Source: Gluconobacter cerevisiae (GTDB lineage Bacteria; Pseudomonadota; Alphaproteobacteria; Acetobacterales; Acetobacteraceae). Taken from it: a stretch of 64,000 bases of DNA. A model generated the notes under the pieces. That model was not told the DNA's origin. It saw nothing but the letters and a program-made list of their open reading frames with translations, and ran no database searches. The DNA lies in NCBI RefSeq assembly GCF_015244675.1, contig NZ_JABCQO010000010.1, positions 1 to 64,000 of the forward strand, in the 5' to 3' direction. Shown piece after piece: positions 1 to 8,848 of the stretch (position 1 is the stretch's first letter; each line of letters begins with the position of its first letter). The position numbers were made by a program, and so were the translations under genes.

Positions 1-1
1 T

Positions 2-115
2 GTCGCTCTCTACATCGCCCTCGGCGCCGGATGGCAGGGAAAAGCCCTCACCGACACAAGACTCCCCGTCGAAGTCAAACAGCAAAACGCCTTCGTCAGA
101 GCCTTCACTCGTTAA
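2..115 (+). CDS. Outer-membrane efflux protein, C-terminal end only
   Basis: The open frame enters from the left edge and gives 37 residues before the stop. It starts VALYIALGAGWQGK, which resembles the end of NodT/OprM-type outer-membrane channels of RND efflux systems (typically ALY-ALGGGW followed by a short tail). Only this motif supports the call. The rest of the gene lies outside the window. The next gene on the same strand starts 32 bases later but has its own ribosome binding site, so co-transcription is possible but not shown. Confidence 0.5.
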   Translation, partial: VALYIALGAGWQGKALTDTRLPVEVKQQNAFVRAFTR

Positions 116-147
116 AGCAGCAAAGACGCCTGAGCAGGAGACGCAGA

Positions 148-1095
148 ATGAAGTCGAAGATATTTCGTTTCCTCCTTCTCCTCTCAGGCGTCTGCGGTTT
201 GGCGTCGCATGCATTGGCGGCTGAGAGCAACCCCATCACGGCCCCCGGCCCTCTGGGAGTGCTGGCCGGGACGTTCGTGAATGCAGGTTCTGGTACGCCT
301 GTTGTGCTGATGATCCCCGGCTCCGGGCCGACGGACCGTGACGGAAATTCGGCTCTGGGGCAGAAGCCTGCGACGCTTCGACAGATTGCGGATGGTCTTG
401 CCACTCACGGGATTTCTTCCGTCCGGATCGACAAGCGCGGGATGTTCGGCAGCAAACAGGCCGTGGCCGACGGTAATAACGTCACGATCGCGGAGTACGC
501 GAGCGACGTGCGAAGCTGGATTACGCTCATCCGGGCCAAAACTGGTGCGAGGTGCGTCTGGGTGTTGGGGCATAGCGAAGGCGGCCTCGTTGCTCTTGCC
601 AGCGCTCAGGGACAGGCGGATATCTGCGGACTGATCCTTCTGTCCACTCCGGGACGACCGCTTGGCGAAGTCCTGCGGGCGCAGCTTCATGCCATTCCGT
701 CGGCCAAAACGGTTCTGCCGCAGATGGATGCTGCGATTGATGCGCTCGAAGCTGGACGCTATGTGGATGTCCAGACGCTACATCCGGGGTTGCGGGGTGT
801 CTTTCATCCGCGGGTGCAGGATTTCATGATCGATCTTTTCCATCATGATCCAGCCTTGTTGCTCAAGGCATATCACGGGCCGGTCTTGATCGTTCAGGGC
901 GGTGCCGATCGGCAAATCTGCGCTACTGATGATGTACCGCTTCTCAAGGCTGCTGATCCTGAGGCGACGGTTGTTCTGTTGCCGTCGGCGATTCATTCGC
1001 TGGCGGATTTGGATACGGTTCCTGCCACTGATGGGTCGCTTCCGCTGGATGGTGCTGTCGTGCCTGATATTGCAGAGTTTGTTCTGAAACATTGA
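148..1095 (+). CDS. Exported alpha/beta hydrolase
   Basis: A 315-residue serine hydrolase of the alpha/beta fold. I chose the ATG at 148 because CAGGAG lies 9 bases upstream and a clear signal peptide follows (MKSKIFRFLLLLSGV... ending ALAAES). An in-frame ATG at 31 would add an arginine-rich extension with no binding site. Visible motifs are MIPGSGPTDRDG (oxyanion region), DKRGMFGS, the nucleophile elbow GHSEGG (Ser about 143), GGADRQI with a likely acidic residue, and AIHSLADL with the likely catalytic His near the C-terminus. The predicted site of action is the periplasm. The substrate is unknown; members of this group include peptidases and esterases. Confidence 0.8.
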   Translation: MKSKIFRFLLLLSGVCGLASHALAAESNPITAPGPLGVLAGTFVNAGSGTPVVLMIPGSGPTDRDGNSALGQKPATLRQIADGLATHGISSVRIDKRGMFGSKQAVADGNNVTIAEYASDVRSWITLIRAKTGARCVWVLGHSEGGLVALASAQGQADICGLILLSTPGRPLGEVLRAQLHAIPSAKTVLPQMDAAIDALEAGRYVDVQTLHPGLRGVFHPRVQDFMIDLFHHDPALLLKAYHGPVLIVQGGADRQICATDDVPLLKAADPEATVVLLPSAIHSLADLDTVPATDGSLPLDGAVVPDIAEFVLKH

Positions 1096-1142
1096 CCAGA
1101 AGCGGCAGTGGTCACACATCTGGAAATAACGGAGGATCAGAG

Positions 1143-1301
1143 ATGGCAGACGACGGATATCCCGCAGAAGATTATCTGCGACCAAGACTGCAAGACCTGA
1201 TCTCAGACGGTGTGCGGGCTGGCTTCCCGCAGGATGAAGTTATTGCGGTCCTAATTTCCCTGCTGGATGAGGGACCTGAAGAAGACGGGGAAATGAGATG
1301 A
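1143..1301 (+). CDS. Small hypothetical protein upstream of a DnaJ-type gene
   Basis: A 52-residue acidic protein (MADDGYPAEDYLRPRLQDL...). GGAGG lies 7-8 bases before the ATG. Its TGA overlaps the ATG of the next gene (ATGA), so the two are translationally coupled. No domain is recognisable; the middle looks like one amphipathic helix. The tight coupling suggests a job linked to the downstream co-chaperone, but this is only inferred from position. Confidence 0.65.
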   Translation: MADDGYPAEDYLRPRLQDLISDGVRAGFPQDEVIAVLISLLDEGPEEDGEMR

Positions 1302-2209
1302 GCGACCCATATTCGGTACTGGGCGTTTCGAAAACGGCGACGGACAAGGACATTCGCAGCGCGTATCGGAAGCTGGCCAAGCAGTACCATCCGGACCACA
1401 ACCCGGACGACAAGAAAGCCGAAGAGCGCTTCAAAGCGATCGGGCAGGCGTACAATATTGTTGGCGACAAGGAAAAGCGCGCGCGGTTCGACCGTGGGGA
1501 GATTGATGGCGAGGGGCAGGAGCGTGGGCCTTTCGGTGGTGGCGGTGGATATGGTCCGGGCGGGCCACGTCCGGGCGGACAGGGTTTTCAGGGCGGATTC
1601 AATCAGGAAGATCTCGGCTCCTTCTTTTCGGACATGTTCAGCGGCGGATTCAGCGGCGATTTCCAGCCTGGTGGTTCGGGCGGGCGTCGTGCTTCCAAGG
1701 GGTCAGACCGCCGTTTTGCGGTGACGATTTCGTTTCAGCAGGCTGTTCTGGGAACGTCGCTTGACCTGACGCTCGGCGAGGGAGGACATACGGAGGTCCG
1801 CATCCCGCCGGGGGTGGAAGACGGGCAGACCCTGCGTGTGCGCGGCAAGGGCGCGCCGGGACGGCCGGGTATGGATGGTCAGCCGGGCGTCGCGGGAGAT
1901 GCGCTTCTGACGATTTCCGTCACGCCTGACAGCCGGTATGTCCGTGAGGGGCGGAACCTGCGGATGACGCAGAATTTGGACCTGAAAACGGCCGTTCTGG
2001 GCGGTAAGATTGCCGTTTCGACCCCGAAGGGTGACGTTTCGGTCAAGATCCCGAAGCACTCCGATAGCGGCAAGGTCCTGCGTCTGTCCGGACGCGGGAT
2101 CGGAAGCGATAAAAAGCATCCGGCCGGTGATCTGCTGGTGACGTTGCAGGTCCATATCGGTACTGTCTCCCCCGAGCTGGAGGCCTTCTTCAGCCAGCAG
2201 GAGAGCTGA
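1298..2209 (+). CDS. DnaJ-family co-chaperone, CbpA-like
   Basis: A 303-residue class II DnaJ protein. Residues 1-70 form a J domain with the HPD motif at 31-33, which stimulates DnaK ATPase. Residues about 75-125 are glycine-rich. The rest is the two-barrel substrate-binding domain (VRIPPGVEDGQTLRVRGKG and a second copy around VKIPKHSDSGKVLRL). No CxxCxGxG zinc repeats are present, which separates it from DnaJ itself and fits the CbpA / DnaJ C-terminal family. It acts in the cytosol with DnaK. It overlaps the preceding 52-residue gene by four bases and is followed after 4 bases by a small membrane protein. Confidence 0.88.
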   Translation: MSDPYSVLGVSKTATDKDIRSAYRKLAKQYHPDHNPDDKKAEERFKAIGQAYNIVGDKEKRARFDRGEIDGEGQERGPFGGGGGYGPGGPRPGGQGFQGGFNQEDLGSFFSDMFSGGFSGDFQPGGSGGRRASKGSDRRFAVTISFQQAVLGTSLDLTLGEGGHTEVRIPPGVEDGQTLRVRGKGAPGRPGMDGQPGVAGDALLTISVTPDSRYVREGRNLRMTQNLDLKTAVLGGKIAVSTPKGDVSVKIPKHSDSGKVLRLSGRGIGSDKKHPAGDLLVTLQVHIGTVSPELEAFFSQQES

Positions 2210-2213
2210 AGAG

Positions 2214-2363
2214 ATGGGGATGGTGCGTCGTGTCCGGTCGAGACTGCCGGAATGGCCGTGGAGTGATATTATCGGCGGGATTGTTGCGCTGATCTTCGCG
2301 GTGGTTCTGGGGCTCATCAGTACGCACGCACTGATCCTCGCCGGGGAGTGGCATTTGCCTTAA
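2214..2363 (+). CDS. Small one-helix membrane protein
   Basis: A 49-residue frame (MGMVRRVRSRLPEWPWSDI...) starts 4 bases after the DnaJ-type stop, and the GAGAG in the preceding gene's end can serve as ribosome binding site. A basic N-terminus is followed by one hydrophobic segment of about 22 residues (IIGGIVALIFAVVLGLIS). This fits a single membrane span with the N-terminus inside. Function is unknown; it looks like the last gene of the short co-chaperone operon. Confidence 0.55.
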   Translation: MGMVRRVRSRLPEWPWSDIIGGIVALIFAVVLGLISTHALILAGEWHLP

Positions 2364-2399
2364 GGTGCCGCCCGTCTTCTGGTTTCTGACGGGTTCTGC

Positions 2400-3887
2400 A
2401 TGACTGCTTCTTCTCTTCCTTCCGCCCCTGGGATGCGCCGGAAGGCGTTTACCGTTGTTCTGGCCATCGAACTGTGGGAGCGGTTCGGATATTACGGCAT
2501 GCAGGCCGTTCTTACGCTGTTCATGGTCGTGCATCTCCAGATGGGGGATGCCGCGGCCAACCTCATGATGGGTGCCTTCGGGGCCCTGACCTACATCATG
2601 CCGCTTGTTGGTGGCGTGATTGGAGACCGCGTGCTGGGTGCGCGGCGAACCGTCGTCATGGGGGCTCTTCTGCTGACATGTGGCTATGCCGTTCTGGCCG
2701 GAGCGCTGCAGTCCCACACTTTGCTCCTGGTCGCGATGGCTCTGATTTGCACGGGAAACGGGCTGTTTAAGCCTAATGCCGGAAATCTGGTCCGCCGGAT
2801 ATACAAGGGCGATGATGCCGCACTCGATGCGGCATTTACGCTCTATTACATGTCCGTCAATGTCGGTTCGACAGTCTCCATGCTGCTGACGCCCTGGTTG
2901 CAGATCCGTTATGGGGCGCCTTCTGCGTTTGCCGCATGTGCGGTTGGGCTTGGGATTGGGCTGCTGTATTATGTGCTGCGGTCCAACTGGCTTGATTCCA
3001 CCACACCTGCTGCCGAAAAACAGCCTGTGCCGCTGCGCAGGTTTGGGCTGGTCGGGGTTGGCCTCGTCCTCATGACCGTTTTCAACGCATGGATTCTGGG
3101 CAGTGACACGCTGGCCCGGCTTTGCGTGATTGCAGCGGGAGCGACCCTCGCCGGCATCTGGACGGCATTGTATGTGCGGGCGCCGAAGATCGAGCGTCCG
3201 GGACTGCGGCTGACCTATATGCTGTGTCTACAGGGGACGATCTATCTCGTTTTCTATCAGCAGATGATGACGTCCCTGACGCTCTTTGCCCTTCGTGGTG
3301 TTTCGGGAGACTACCGCATTGGCAGCGTGACGCTGTTTCATATGTCGGCAGGGCAGTTTCAGGTGCTCAACTCCCTCTGGATCATGGCTCTCAGTCCCGT
3401 ACTGGCCTTTCTCTACAACCGGATGGGACAACAGCAGAAACAGACTTCTCATGCCCGCAAGATGATTCTTGGCTATGCCATGGTCGCCGTGGGGTTTGGC
3501 GTGTGGTGGGCAGCGGCGGCCCATACAGATGGTCTGGTTTCCCCTTGGGTGATGGTGGTGGGATATGGCTTTCTGTCTTTGGCTGAGCTGCTGACGATTG
3601 GGCTGGGGCTGGCAGTCGTTGCCTGTTACTCCCCCGCCCGTTTGAGTGGCTTTATGATGGGAGCGCTTTATTTGCTGTGGGGCATTGCCATGTATGTGGG
3701 CAGTCTCGTCGCCAATCAGGCTGCGCTGTCTCCTGAAGTGATCGCCGGAGGTGGTGGGGCTTCGCTCTATGCCGGACTTTTTCGGACATTGTGTGAAATC
3801 GCTGCTGCGGTGGTCGTGTTACTGCTTTGTCTTGAACCCCTGACGCGGCGCTGGGACCGGGAACACGCAACTGTGATCGGGAGATAA
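2400..3887 (+). CDS. POT/PTR family peptide transporter (MFS)
   Basis: A 495-residue multi-span inner-membrane protein. The POT signature ExxERFxYYG appears as ELWERFGYYG at residues 24-33. The second signature region lies around NVGSTVSMLLTPWL. Members import di- and tripeptides with protons. About 14 hydrophobic segments are visible, as usual for bacterial POT proteins, and the length is typical. It starts 36 bases after the small membrane gene, with a weak binding site. Confidence 0.9.
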   Translation: MTASSLPSAPGMRRKAFTVVLAIELWERFGYYGMQAVLTLFMVVHLQMGDAAANLMMGAFGALTYIMPLVGGVIGDRVLGARRTVVMGALLLTCGYAVLAGALQSHTLLLVAMALICTGNGLFKPNAGNLVRRIYKGDDAALDAAFTLYYMSVNVGSTVSMLLTPWLQIRYGAPSAFAACAVGLGIGLLYYVLRSNWLDSTTPAAEKQPVPLRRFGLVGVGLVLMTVFNAWILGSDTLARLCVIAAGATLAGIWTALYVRAPKIERPGLRLTYMLCLQGTIYLVFYQQMMTSLTLFALRGVSGDYRIGSVTLFHMSAGQFQVLNSLWIMALSPVLAFLYNRMGQQQKQTSHARKMILGYAMVAVGFGVWWAAAAHTDGLVSPWVMVVGYGFLSLAELLTIGLGLAVVACYSPARLSGFMMGALYLLWGIAMYVGSLVANQAALSPEVIAGGGGASLYAGLFRTLCEIAAAVVVLLLCLEPLTRRWDREHATVIGR

Positions 3888-4104
3888 CGTGCCGAAACTG
3901 TAGCGTTAAACTTTTTGTAATCATGGAGAAATCCCCAGATTAAAAAATGACGTCAGCCGTCGTGAGCGTGTCCTGAAGGACATATTACGAAAACTGACGT
4001 CTTCCATGCTCTATTCTGGACCGTTTTCGGACTGTATGACATCTCCCGGCCGCATGATCGGGTTCTGGCGGCTGTCATGGTGTCACAGGGAGACGGTTGG
4101 AAAG
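3888..4104. other. Intergenic region before oprB
   Basis: No gene is seen. The stretch contains a 14-base palindrome, TGTCCTGAAGGACA (3969-3982), that could be an operator. The porin promoter should lie here, but I see no convincing -35/-10 pair. Confidence 0.3.
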
Positions 4105-5661
4105 ATGGGGAAGCTCGGACAGGATTGGACGAAAACGCTGTGGACGGCCTGCGCCATGACAGCGCTGCTTTCCGGCTTTACGAACGCCGCATATGCCCAG
4201 ACGACGCCCGCCGGTGTGGTGGACGGTCATCAGAAGGCGGCGGCCAGAACCAGTACGGCGACCATGGGCACGCCGCAGATCCGCACGAAATCCATTTCCC
4301 CGGTGCCACAGCTCGTCAAGCCGACACCCAAAGGCGTTGAGCCTGCAGCCACCACGTCCGATACAACCGAGAACCGTTTCTTTCCGGCGTCTTTTCACGA
4401 CTGGCTGACCCAGAGCACCATGACGGGCGACTGGGGCGGTTGGCGGACATGGCTGACGGACAAGGGCATCAATATCGGGGGACACTATCTTGAGGACAGT
4501 GCCGGGAACCCGATGGGTGGCAAGACCAAGGCTGTGCGTTATGCGGATGAATTCGGCATCAATGTCGATTTCAACCTCAAAAAGCTCACGGGCCTGAATC
4601 TCGGCATGTTCCATACGCTGATCACGGCGCGTCAGGGACTGGGCATTGGCGCGACGCTTCCGGCGCTGGACAGCCCGCAGCAGATTTTCGGTTCGGGCGA
4701 GACGGTGCGTCTGACGCGTCTGTCCTGGGAAATGCCCTGGAACCGTTATGTGTCGACCGAAGTTGGTGAAATCAACACTGAGAACGATTTCGAGCAGTCG
4801 TCCATTTACTGGGGCATGAGCCAGTACTGCCAGTTCGAATCCAATGCGATCTGCGGTATGCCGCAGTCCATTGCGATGAACTCGGGCTATGGCTGGTATC
4901 CGACGGCGCATCCGGGCGCCTGGGTGAAGTTCTATCCGGCGGGCAATGACCATTATCTGGTGCAGTTCGGCGCGTATTCGATCGACCCGACGATCTCGAA
5001 CACGCATAACGGCTGGAAGCTGAACCTTCACGACGCGATCGGAACCTATATTCCGTTCCAGCTCGGCTGGCATCAGGGCGGGAAGGACGATTACAGCGGT
5101 CCGCTCCAGACCAATGTCAAGATCGGCGGGTACTGGGACACGTCCGAAGTCAGCGATGTCTATTCCAAGCTCAGCATGTTCTCCGTTCCGGCAGAGTATC
5201 TGCTGTCTGCGCCGACCCAGAAGGTGCGTGGACGCTTCGGCGGCTGGTTCCAGTTTGACCGGATGCTGGAGCGCGATGCGGCCGATCCGAACCGTGGCAC
5301 AACACTGTTCACGTCCTTCACATGGGGCGATCCGCGCACGTCCGTCGCGCCGTATTTCATTACTTGGGGTGTGACCCGCAAGGGCACGTTCCGTAACCGC
5401 CCGAACGATACGATCAGCCTTGGCATGAAGATGCTCTGGGTCAATCCGAAGCTCACGATCTGGGCACGCCAGATGCAGTCCTCGGGTGCACAGGGCATCA
5501 ACAAGCCCTCCGGCGAACATGCGATCGAACTGAACTATGGCTGGCGTCCGACGCCCTGGCTCGTGATTCGGCCGGGTGCGCAGTATATCTGGAGCACGGG
5601 CGGCACGAACCGCTACAAGAACCCGCTGCTTCTGGATTTCGAAACGGGCATCACGTTCTGA
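4105..5661 (+). CDS. oprB: Carbohydrate-selective porin OprB
   Basis: A 518-residue outer-membrane beta-barrel for sugar uptake. I take the ATG at 4105 because a signal peptide follows directly (MGKLGQDWTKTLW... ending AYAQ). The frame is open further upstream but without a signal peptide. The family hallmark TGDWGGWRTWL...KGI is at about residues 108-125, followed by repeated amphipathic strands and a C-terminal strand ending in Phe (LLLDFETGITF). Acetic acid bacteria use OprB porins to let sugars and polyols reach periplasmic dehydrogenases. A shared terminator lies just downstream. Confidence 0.9.
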   Translation: MGKLGQDWTKTLWTACAMTALLSGFTNAAYAQTTPAGVVDGHQKAAARTSTATMGTPQIRTKSISPVPQLVKPTPKGVEPAATTSDTTENRFFPASFHDWLTQSTMTGDWGGWRTWLTDKGINIGGHYLEDSAGNPMGGKTKAVRYADEFGINVDFNLKKLTGLNLGMFHTLITARQGLGIGATLPALDSPQQIFGSGETVRLTRLSWEMPWNRYVSTEVGEINTENDFEQSSIYWGMSQYCQFESNAICGMPQSIAMNSGYGWYPTAHPGAWVKFYPAGNDHYLVQFGAYSIDPTISNTHNGWKLNLHDAIGTYIPFQLGWHQGGKDDYSGPLQTNVKIGGYWDTSEVSDVYSKLSMFSVPAEYLLSAPTQKVRGRFGGWFQFDRMLERDAADPNRGTTLFTSFTWGDPRTSVAPYFITWGVTRKGTFRNRPNDTISLGMKMLWVNPKLTIWARQMQSSGAQGINKPSGEHAIELNYGWRPTPWLVIRPGAQYIWSTGGTNRYKNPLLLDFETGITF

Positions 5662-5687
5662 TCGCTCCCGATCAGGATGTCTGACAT

Positions 5688-5727
5688 GAAAAACGCGCCG
5701 CTCCCGTATGGGAGGGCGCGTTTTTCG
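5688..5727. terminator. Bidirectional intrinsic terminator
   Basis: A GC-rich hairpin pairs AACGCGCC-GCTCCC with GGGAG-GGCGCGTT around a four-base loop. It has an A-run on the left and a T-run on the right, so it can stop both oprB (plus) and the TonB receptor gene (minus). Confidence 0.85.
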
Positions 5728-5748
5728 TTTCCAGCACTGTGGGACGGA

Positions 5749-7986
5749 TTACAGATCCGTCGTGAAGGAGAACTTGAACGTGCGGGGCATGCCCTGCATC
5801 AGATAGCCGTTGAAAGCCGAGGACCAGTAACGCGTGTTGGCCAGGTTATCGACGCCGAAGCGGAGGGTGACTGGTGTATGATGCGTCACGAACGTATAGC
5901 GCCCTGCCAGATCGAAGCGCGTCCACACCGGGATGTGAAGCGTGTTGGCAGTGTTGACCCACTGCTTGCCGGTATTGACCACGCGTCCGACGACCGTAGC
6001 GCCCTTGAGGAACGGCAGGTCGTATTCGAGATTGCCGTTGATGGTGTAGTTCGGCACGCCGATAGCAGTATTACCGTCCTGAAGACCGTTTGCCGTATGC
6101 CGCAGATCGGCCTGAATGACGGTGCCGCCACCATTGAAGCGCAGGCCGGGCAGGATCTCGCCATTCAGCGTCAGTTCGATGCCCCGGTTCCGCTGTAATC
6201 CGTCTTCACGGAAGGCGAACTGGCCCGTATTGCCGAGTGCTACGGAATAGGCGTTGGGCTGTGAAATCTCATAGACGGCGAGCGCGGCGCTGAAGCGGCC
6301 CGTGTCGTATTTCGCGCCCACTTCATACTGTGTGGATTTGTAAGGCGGGAAAATTTCGCCCAGATTCACGACATTTCCCGAAGCTGTCGGCCCCTTTGAC
6401 AGACCCTCGATCCGGTTGAAATACAGAGACGTCCGGCGCGTCGGATGAATGACCAGACCTACGACCGGGGTGATGGCGTCCTGATCGTAATGGTTGTTCA
6501 TCGCGCCCTGACCGGTCTTGCTGTAGGCGTAACCTTTGATGAGCATGTTCTGGTACCGGAAGCCGCCTGTCAGGGCGACACGGTCGTGGAAGAAGGACAT
6601 CGTGTCCGAGAAGAACAGGCTGTACAGGCGCGTGCGGTTGGTGGATTGCGGGTCATCAAGAACACCGCCGACGGTAGTTTCCGGCGGGGCAGCGAACTGC
6701 GGCGTGTTGTAGATGTTGGTCGCACCCGGTGTCCCTGCCATGGCGTAGGCGGCGGCGCTGTCTTCCCACAGTCCTGAACCGCCGGCATTGATTTCATGGC
6801 GGATGAAGCCGGTGCGGAAATGGGCGCGAACGCCCGCGCGCGTGCTTTCATTGGTCTGGTTGTAAGGCACATACATCGCGCCCGCCGTCCCTGCGCCGGT
6901 GTTAGGGTCTGTGACGGTCGGGTTGGAATAATTGCCCTTTTCATTGCTGGTGAGGGCACCAAACGCGCCATAGAGCGTGATGTTTTTCGTCAGGTCATGC
7001 TCGGCGTTCAGCATGCCGAAAACATAGTTCAGGTCATTATACGCCCAGCGCTGCCCGAAGTTATGTGATGGCGCGACAGGGCGGGGGACGGATGTGACGG
7101 CGCTGCCAAGGAAGATCGCCGGTCGTCCCCCGTCCACGCCTTGGTTCTCATAGTCGATATCCATTGTAACGCGGGTGCGGTTGTCGCGGTCGTGCCAGTC
7201 GAAATCAGCGCCCAGGGTCGTGGAATGGCGGTATTCGTCCGTGACGGCGTCTTGGCCGCTCTTGCCTGCGACATTCAGTCGAACGCCGAAATCCTTGTCC
7301 TGTCCGAAGCGCCGACCGACGTCGATGCTACCGCCGCCCATGGCGCTGCTGGTGTAATCGCCGGTGAGGCGGGTGAGGGGAGCATTCGTTGCGTGCTTGA
7401 ACAGCAGGTTGATATTGCCGCCAATGGCAGAGCCGCTGGGCGCTGCCCCGTTGAGGAACGCGCTGGCGCCGTTGAGAACCTGTACCTGATCGTAGAGTTC
7501 GGGTGAGACGAGCTGCCGGGGCGTGATGCCATAAAGCCCGTTGATCGAAACGTCATCACCGTTCACGGCAAAGCCGCGGATGACGAACATTTCCGAGAAA
7601 TTGCCGTAGCCGTATGTTGTGCGGACGGTCGGATCGTTTTCCAGCACCTCGCCGAGCGTCTGGGACTGCTGGTTCAGGATCAGGCTGGAATTGTAGCTGC
7701 GGATGTTGAACGGAACATCCAGCCCCTTTTTGTTGCCCAAGGCTCCGAGCTGTCCGCCGCTGCTGACCTGCATCTGGTCCCGGCGTCTGGCCCGGACAAC
7801 GATTTCCTCGTCCTGACTGATCTGCTGCGCTTCGATTGGAGGCTTTGCAGGAGCCGTGGCTGTTGCGTCCGCGACGGTGGAGACAGGGGCTGCGAAAACG
7901 GGAAAAGCTGTTCCTGCCAGCAGCAGACAGAACAGACGCGCAACCTGGAGCGGGTTTGAGAAAGGTATGGAAAGCGATGCGCGCAC
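5749..7986 (-). CDS. TonB-dependent outer-membrane receptor, siderophore type
   Basis: A 745-residue receptor with an N-terminal signal peptide (hydrophobic ARLFCLLLAGTAFPVFA, cut near AAPV), a TonB-box-like EEIVVRARRR, a plug domain (VPFNIRSYNSSLI, DPTVRTTYGYGNFSEMFVIRGF, NGLYGITPR) and a 22-strand barrel. The GTG at 7986 is the preferred start: GAGG lies about 5 bases upstream and the signal peptide begins there. The frame can be read back to a TTG at 8046, but that codon falls in a Fur-box-like palindrome. It probably imports a ferric chelate, driven by TonB/ExbBD. The exact ligand cannot be told from sequence. Confidence 0.88.
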   Translation of the reverse strand: MRASLSIPFSNPLQVARLFCLLLAGTAFPVFAAPVSTVADATATAPAKPPIEAQQISQDEEIVVRARRRDQMQVSSGGQLGALGNKKGLDVPFNIRSYNSSLILNQQSQTLGEVLENDPTVRTTYGYGNFSEMFVIRGFAVNGDDVSINGLYGITPRQLVSPELYDQVQVLNGASAFLNGAAPSGSAIGGNINLLFKHATNAPLTRLTGDYTSSAMGGGSIDVGRRFGQDKDFGVRLNVAGKSGQDAVTDEYRHSTTLGADFDWHDRDNRTRVTMDIDYENQGVDGGRPAIFLGSAVTSVPRPVAPSHNFGQRWAYNDLNYVFGMLNAEHDLTKNITLYGAFGALTSNEKGNYSNPTVTDPNTGAGTAGAMYVPYNQTNESTRAGVRAHFRTGFIRHEINAGGSGLWEDSAAAYAMAGTPGATNIYNTPQFAAPPETTVGGVLDDPQSTNRTRLYSLFFSDTMSFFHDRVALTGGFRYQNMLIKGYAYSKTGQGAMNNHYDQDAITPVVGLVIHPTRRTSLYFNRIEGLSKGPTASGNVVNLGEIFPPYKSTQYEVGAKYDTGRFSAALAVYEISQPNAYSVALGNTGQFAFREDGLQRNRGIELTLNGEILPGLRFNGGGTVIQADLRHTANGLQDGNTAIGVPNYTINGNLEYDLPFLKGATVVGRVVNTGKQWVNTANTLHIPVWTRFDLAGRYTFVTHHTPVTLRFGVDNLANTRYWSSAFNGYLMQGMPRTFKFSFTTDL

Positions 7987-8021
7987 GGAAACCTCGAAGC
8001 GAGAAGCGGTTGGAGGCGTTA

Positions 8022-8046
8022 TTGCGATAATGAGATTTATTCGCAA
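8022..8046 (-). promoter_or_regulatory. Fur-box-like palindrome upstream of the TonB receptor
   Basis: The 19 bases at 8026-8044 match the classical Fur consensus at about 13 positions, and the outer arms TTGCGA/TCGCAA extend the dyad. It lies about 40 bases before the chosen GTG start. This predicts iron repression of the receptor gene. Confidence 0.6.
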
Positions 8047-8193
8047 CTAAATTGTTGTCACCAGACGTGCTCGGATACGAAAAAGCAGGCTGGGATCAGG
8101 ATTTTCCCGGCGTGATATCCGGCGGTGATTTGCCAAAGCCGGGAACTCCTGTAGCGTAAAAGTCAGAGTTTTTTTCATGACAGGAATTGCCTG

Positions 8194-8823
8194 ATGTCCC
8201 TTCGCCCCCTGCTCGTCCGGAGTGTTCTGAGCGTCTCGCTGGCTGTTGCGTCCTTCGCCGGAACGGCTGCCACGGAGTATGCTTTTGCTGCGGTTCCGGC
8301 TCCGGATGTCCCGCTTAAGCTGATGAGTGTTGCCATTCAGGGGAACAGCCGCGTTCCGACCGCAGATATTCTTCAGGCGTTCGGATATCATGCGGGAGAC
8401 AAGGTTACGCGCAACGATCTGGATGCGTCCCAGAAGCGTATCGGCGAGCTTTATTCATCCCGGCATGTCGGGACCAGTCTGGAGGAGCGTCTGCGGATTT
8501 CCGGTAATGGCGTGGCCGTCAAGGTCATTCTTGAGGAACAGGCCGCCAGTGCCCCGGCGCAGCCTACTGCTCTGGTTTTGGATCGGGTCGAGTTTCAGGG
8601 GAACAAGAAAGTTTCGACAGCTGATCTGGAAGCAGCGACGAAGCTTCGTGCAGGCGGGCCTGTTTCAAATGAGCTGATGTCCGCAGACCAGCAGGCTATT
8701 CAGGCGTTGTACAAGAGCAAGAATGTTGGGGGAGCTTTTCAGGCGCAGGCTACCTACCCGAACCATGACCAACATGTCGTGCTGGTGTGGATTATCAATG
8801 AACATGACAAGGCTGCGAACTGA
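8194..8823 (+). CDS. POTRA-domain exported protein
   Basis: A 209-residue protein with a signal peptide (hydrophobic LLVRSVLSVSLAVASFAGTA). Two tandem POTRA-like units follow: LKLMSVAIQGNSRVPTADIL at about 47-66, and VLDRVEFQGNKKVSTADL at about 128-145. POTRA domains are normally the periplasmic part of BamA/TpsB-type barrels, but here no barrel follows. It may act as a periplasmic partner of an Omp85 system; this is an inference. AGGAAT upstream of the ATG serves as binding site. It is divergent from the TonB receptor gene. Confidence 0.65.
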   Translation: MSLRPLLVRSVLSVSLAVASFAGTAATEYAFAAVPAPDVPLKLMSVAIQGNSRVPTADILQAFGYHAGDKVTRNDLDASQKRIGELYSSRHVGTSLEERLRISGNGVAVKVILEEQAASAPAQPTALVLDRVEFQGNKKVSTADLEAATKLRAGGPVSNELMSADQQAIQALYKSKNVGGAFQAQATYPNHDQHVVLVWIINEHDKAAN

Positions 8824-8830
8824 CGCAGCC
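8811..8830. terminator. Hairpin between convergent genes
   Basis: GGCTGCG pairs with CGCAGCC around a six-base loop that includes the stop of the POTRA gene. There is no clear T-run, so termination is only possible. Confidence 0.35.
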
Positions 8831-8848
8831 TGACCGCGCAAACGCCGT

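Noticed and set aside
4075-5520. 481-codon open frame on the minus strand
   Set aside because: It is the antisense shadow of oprB, which has a signal peptide and a family signature; the antisense product is Arg/His-rich with no domain.
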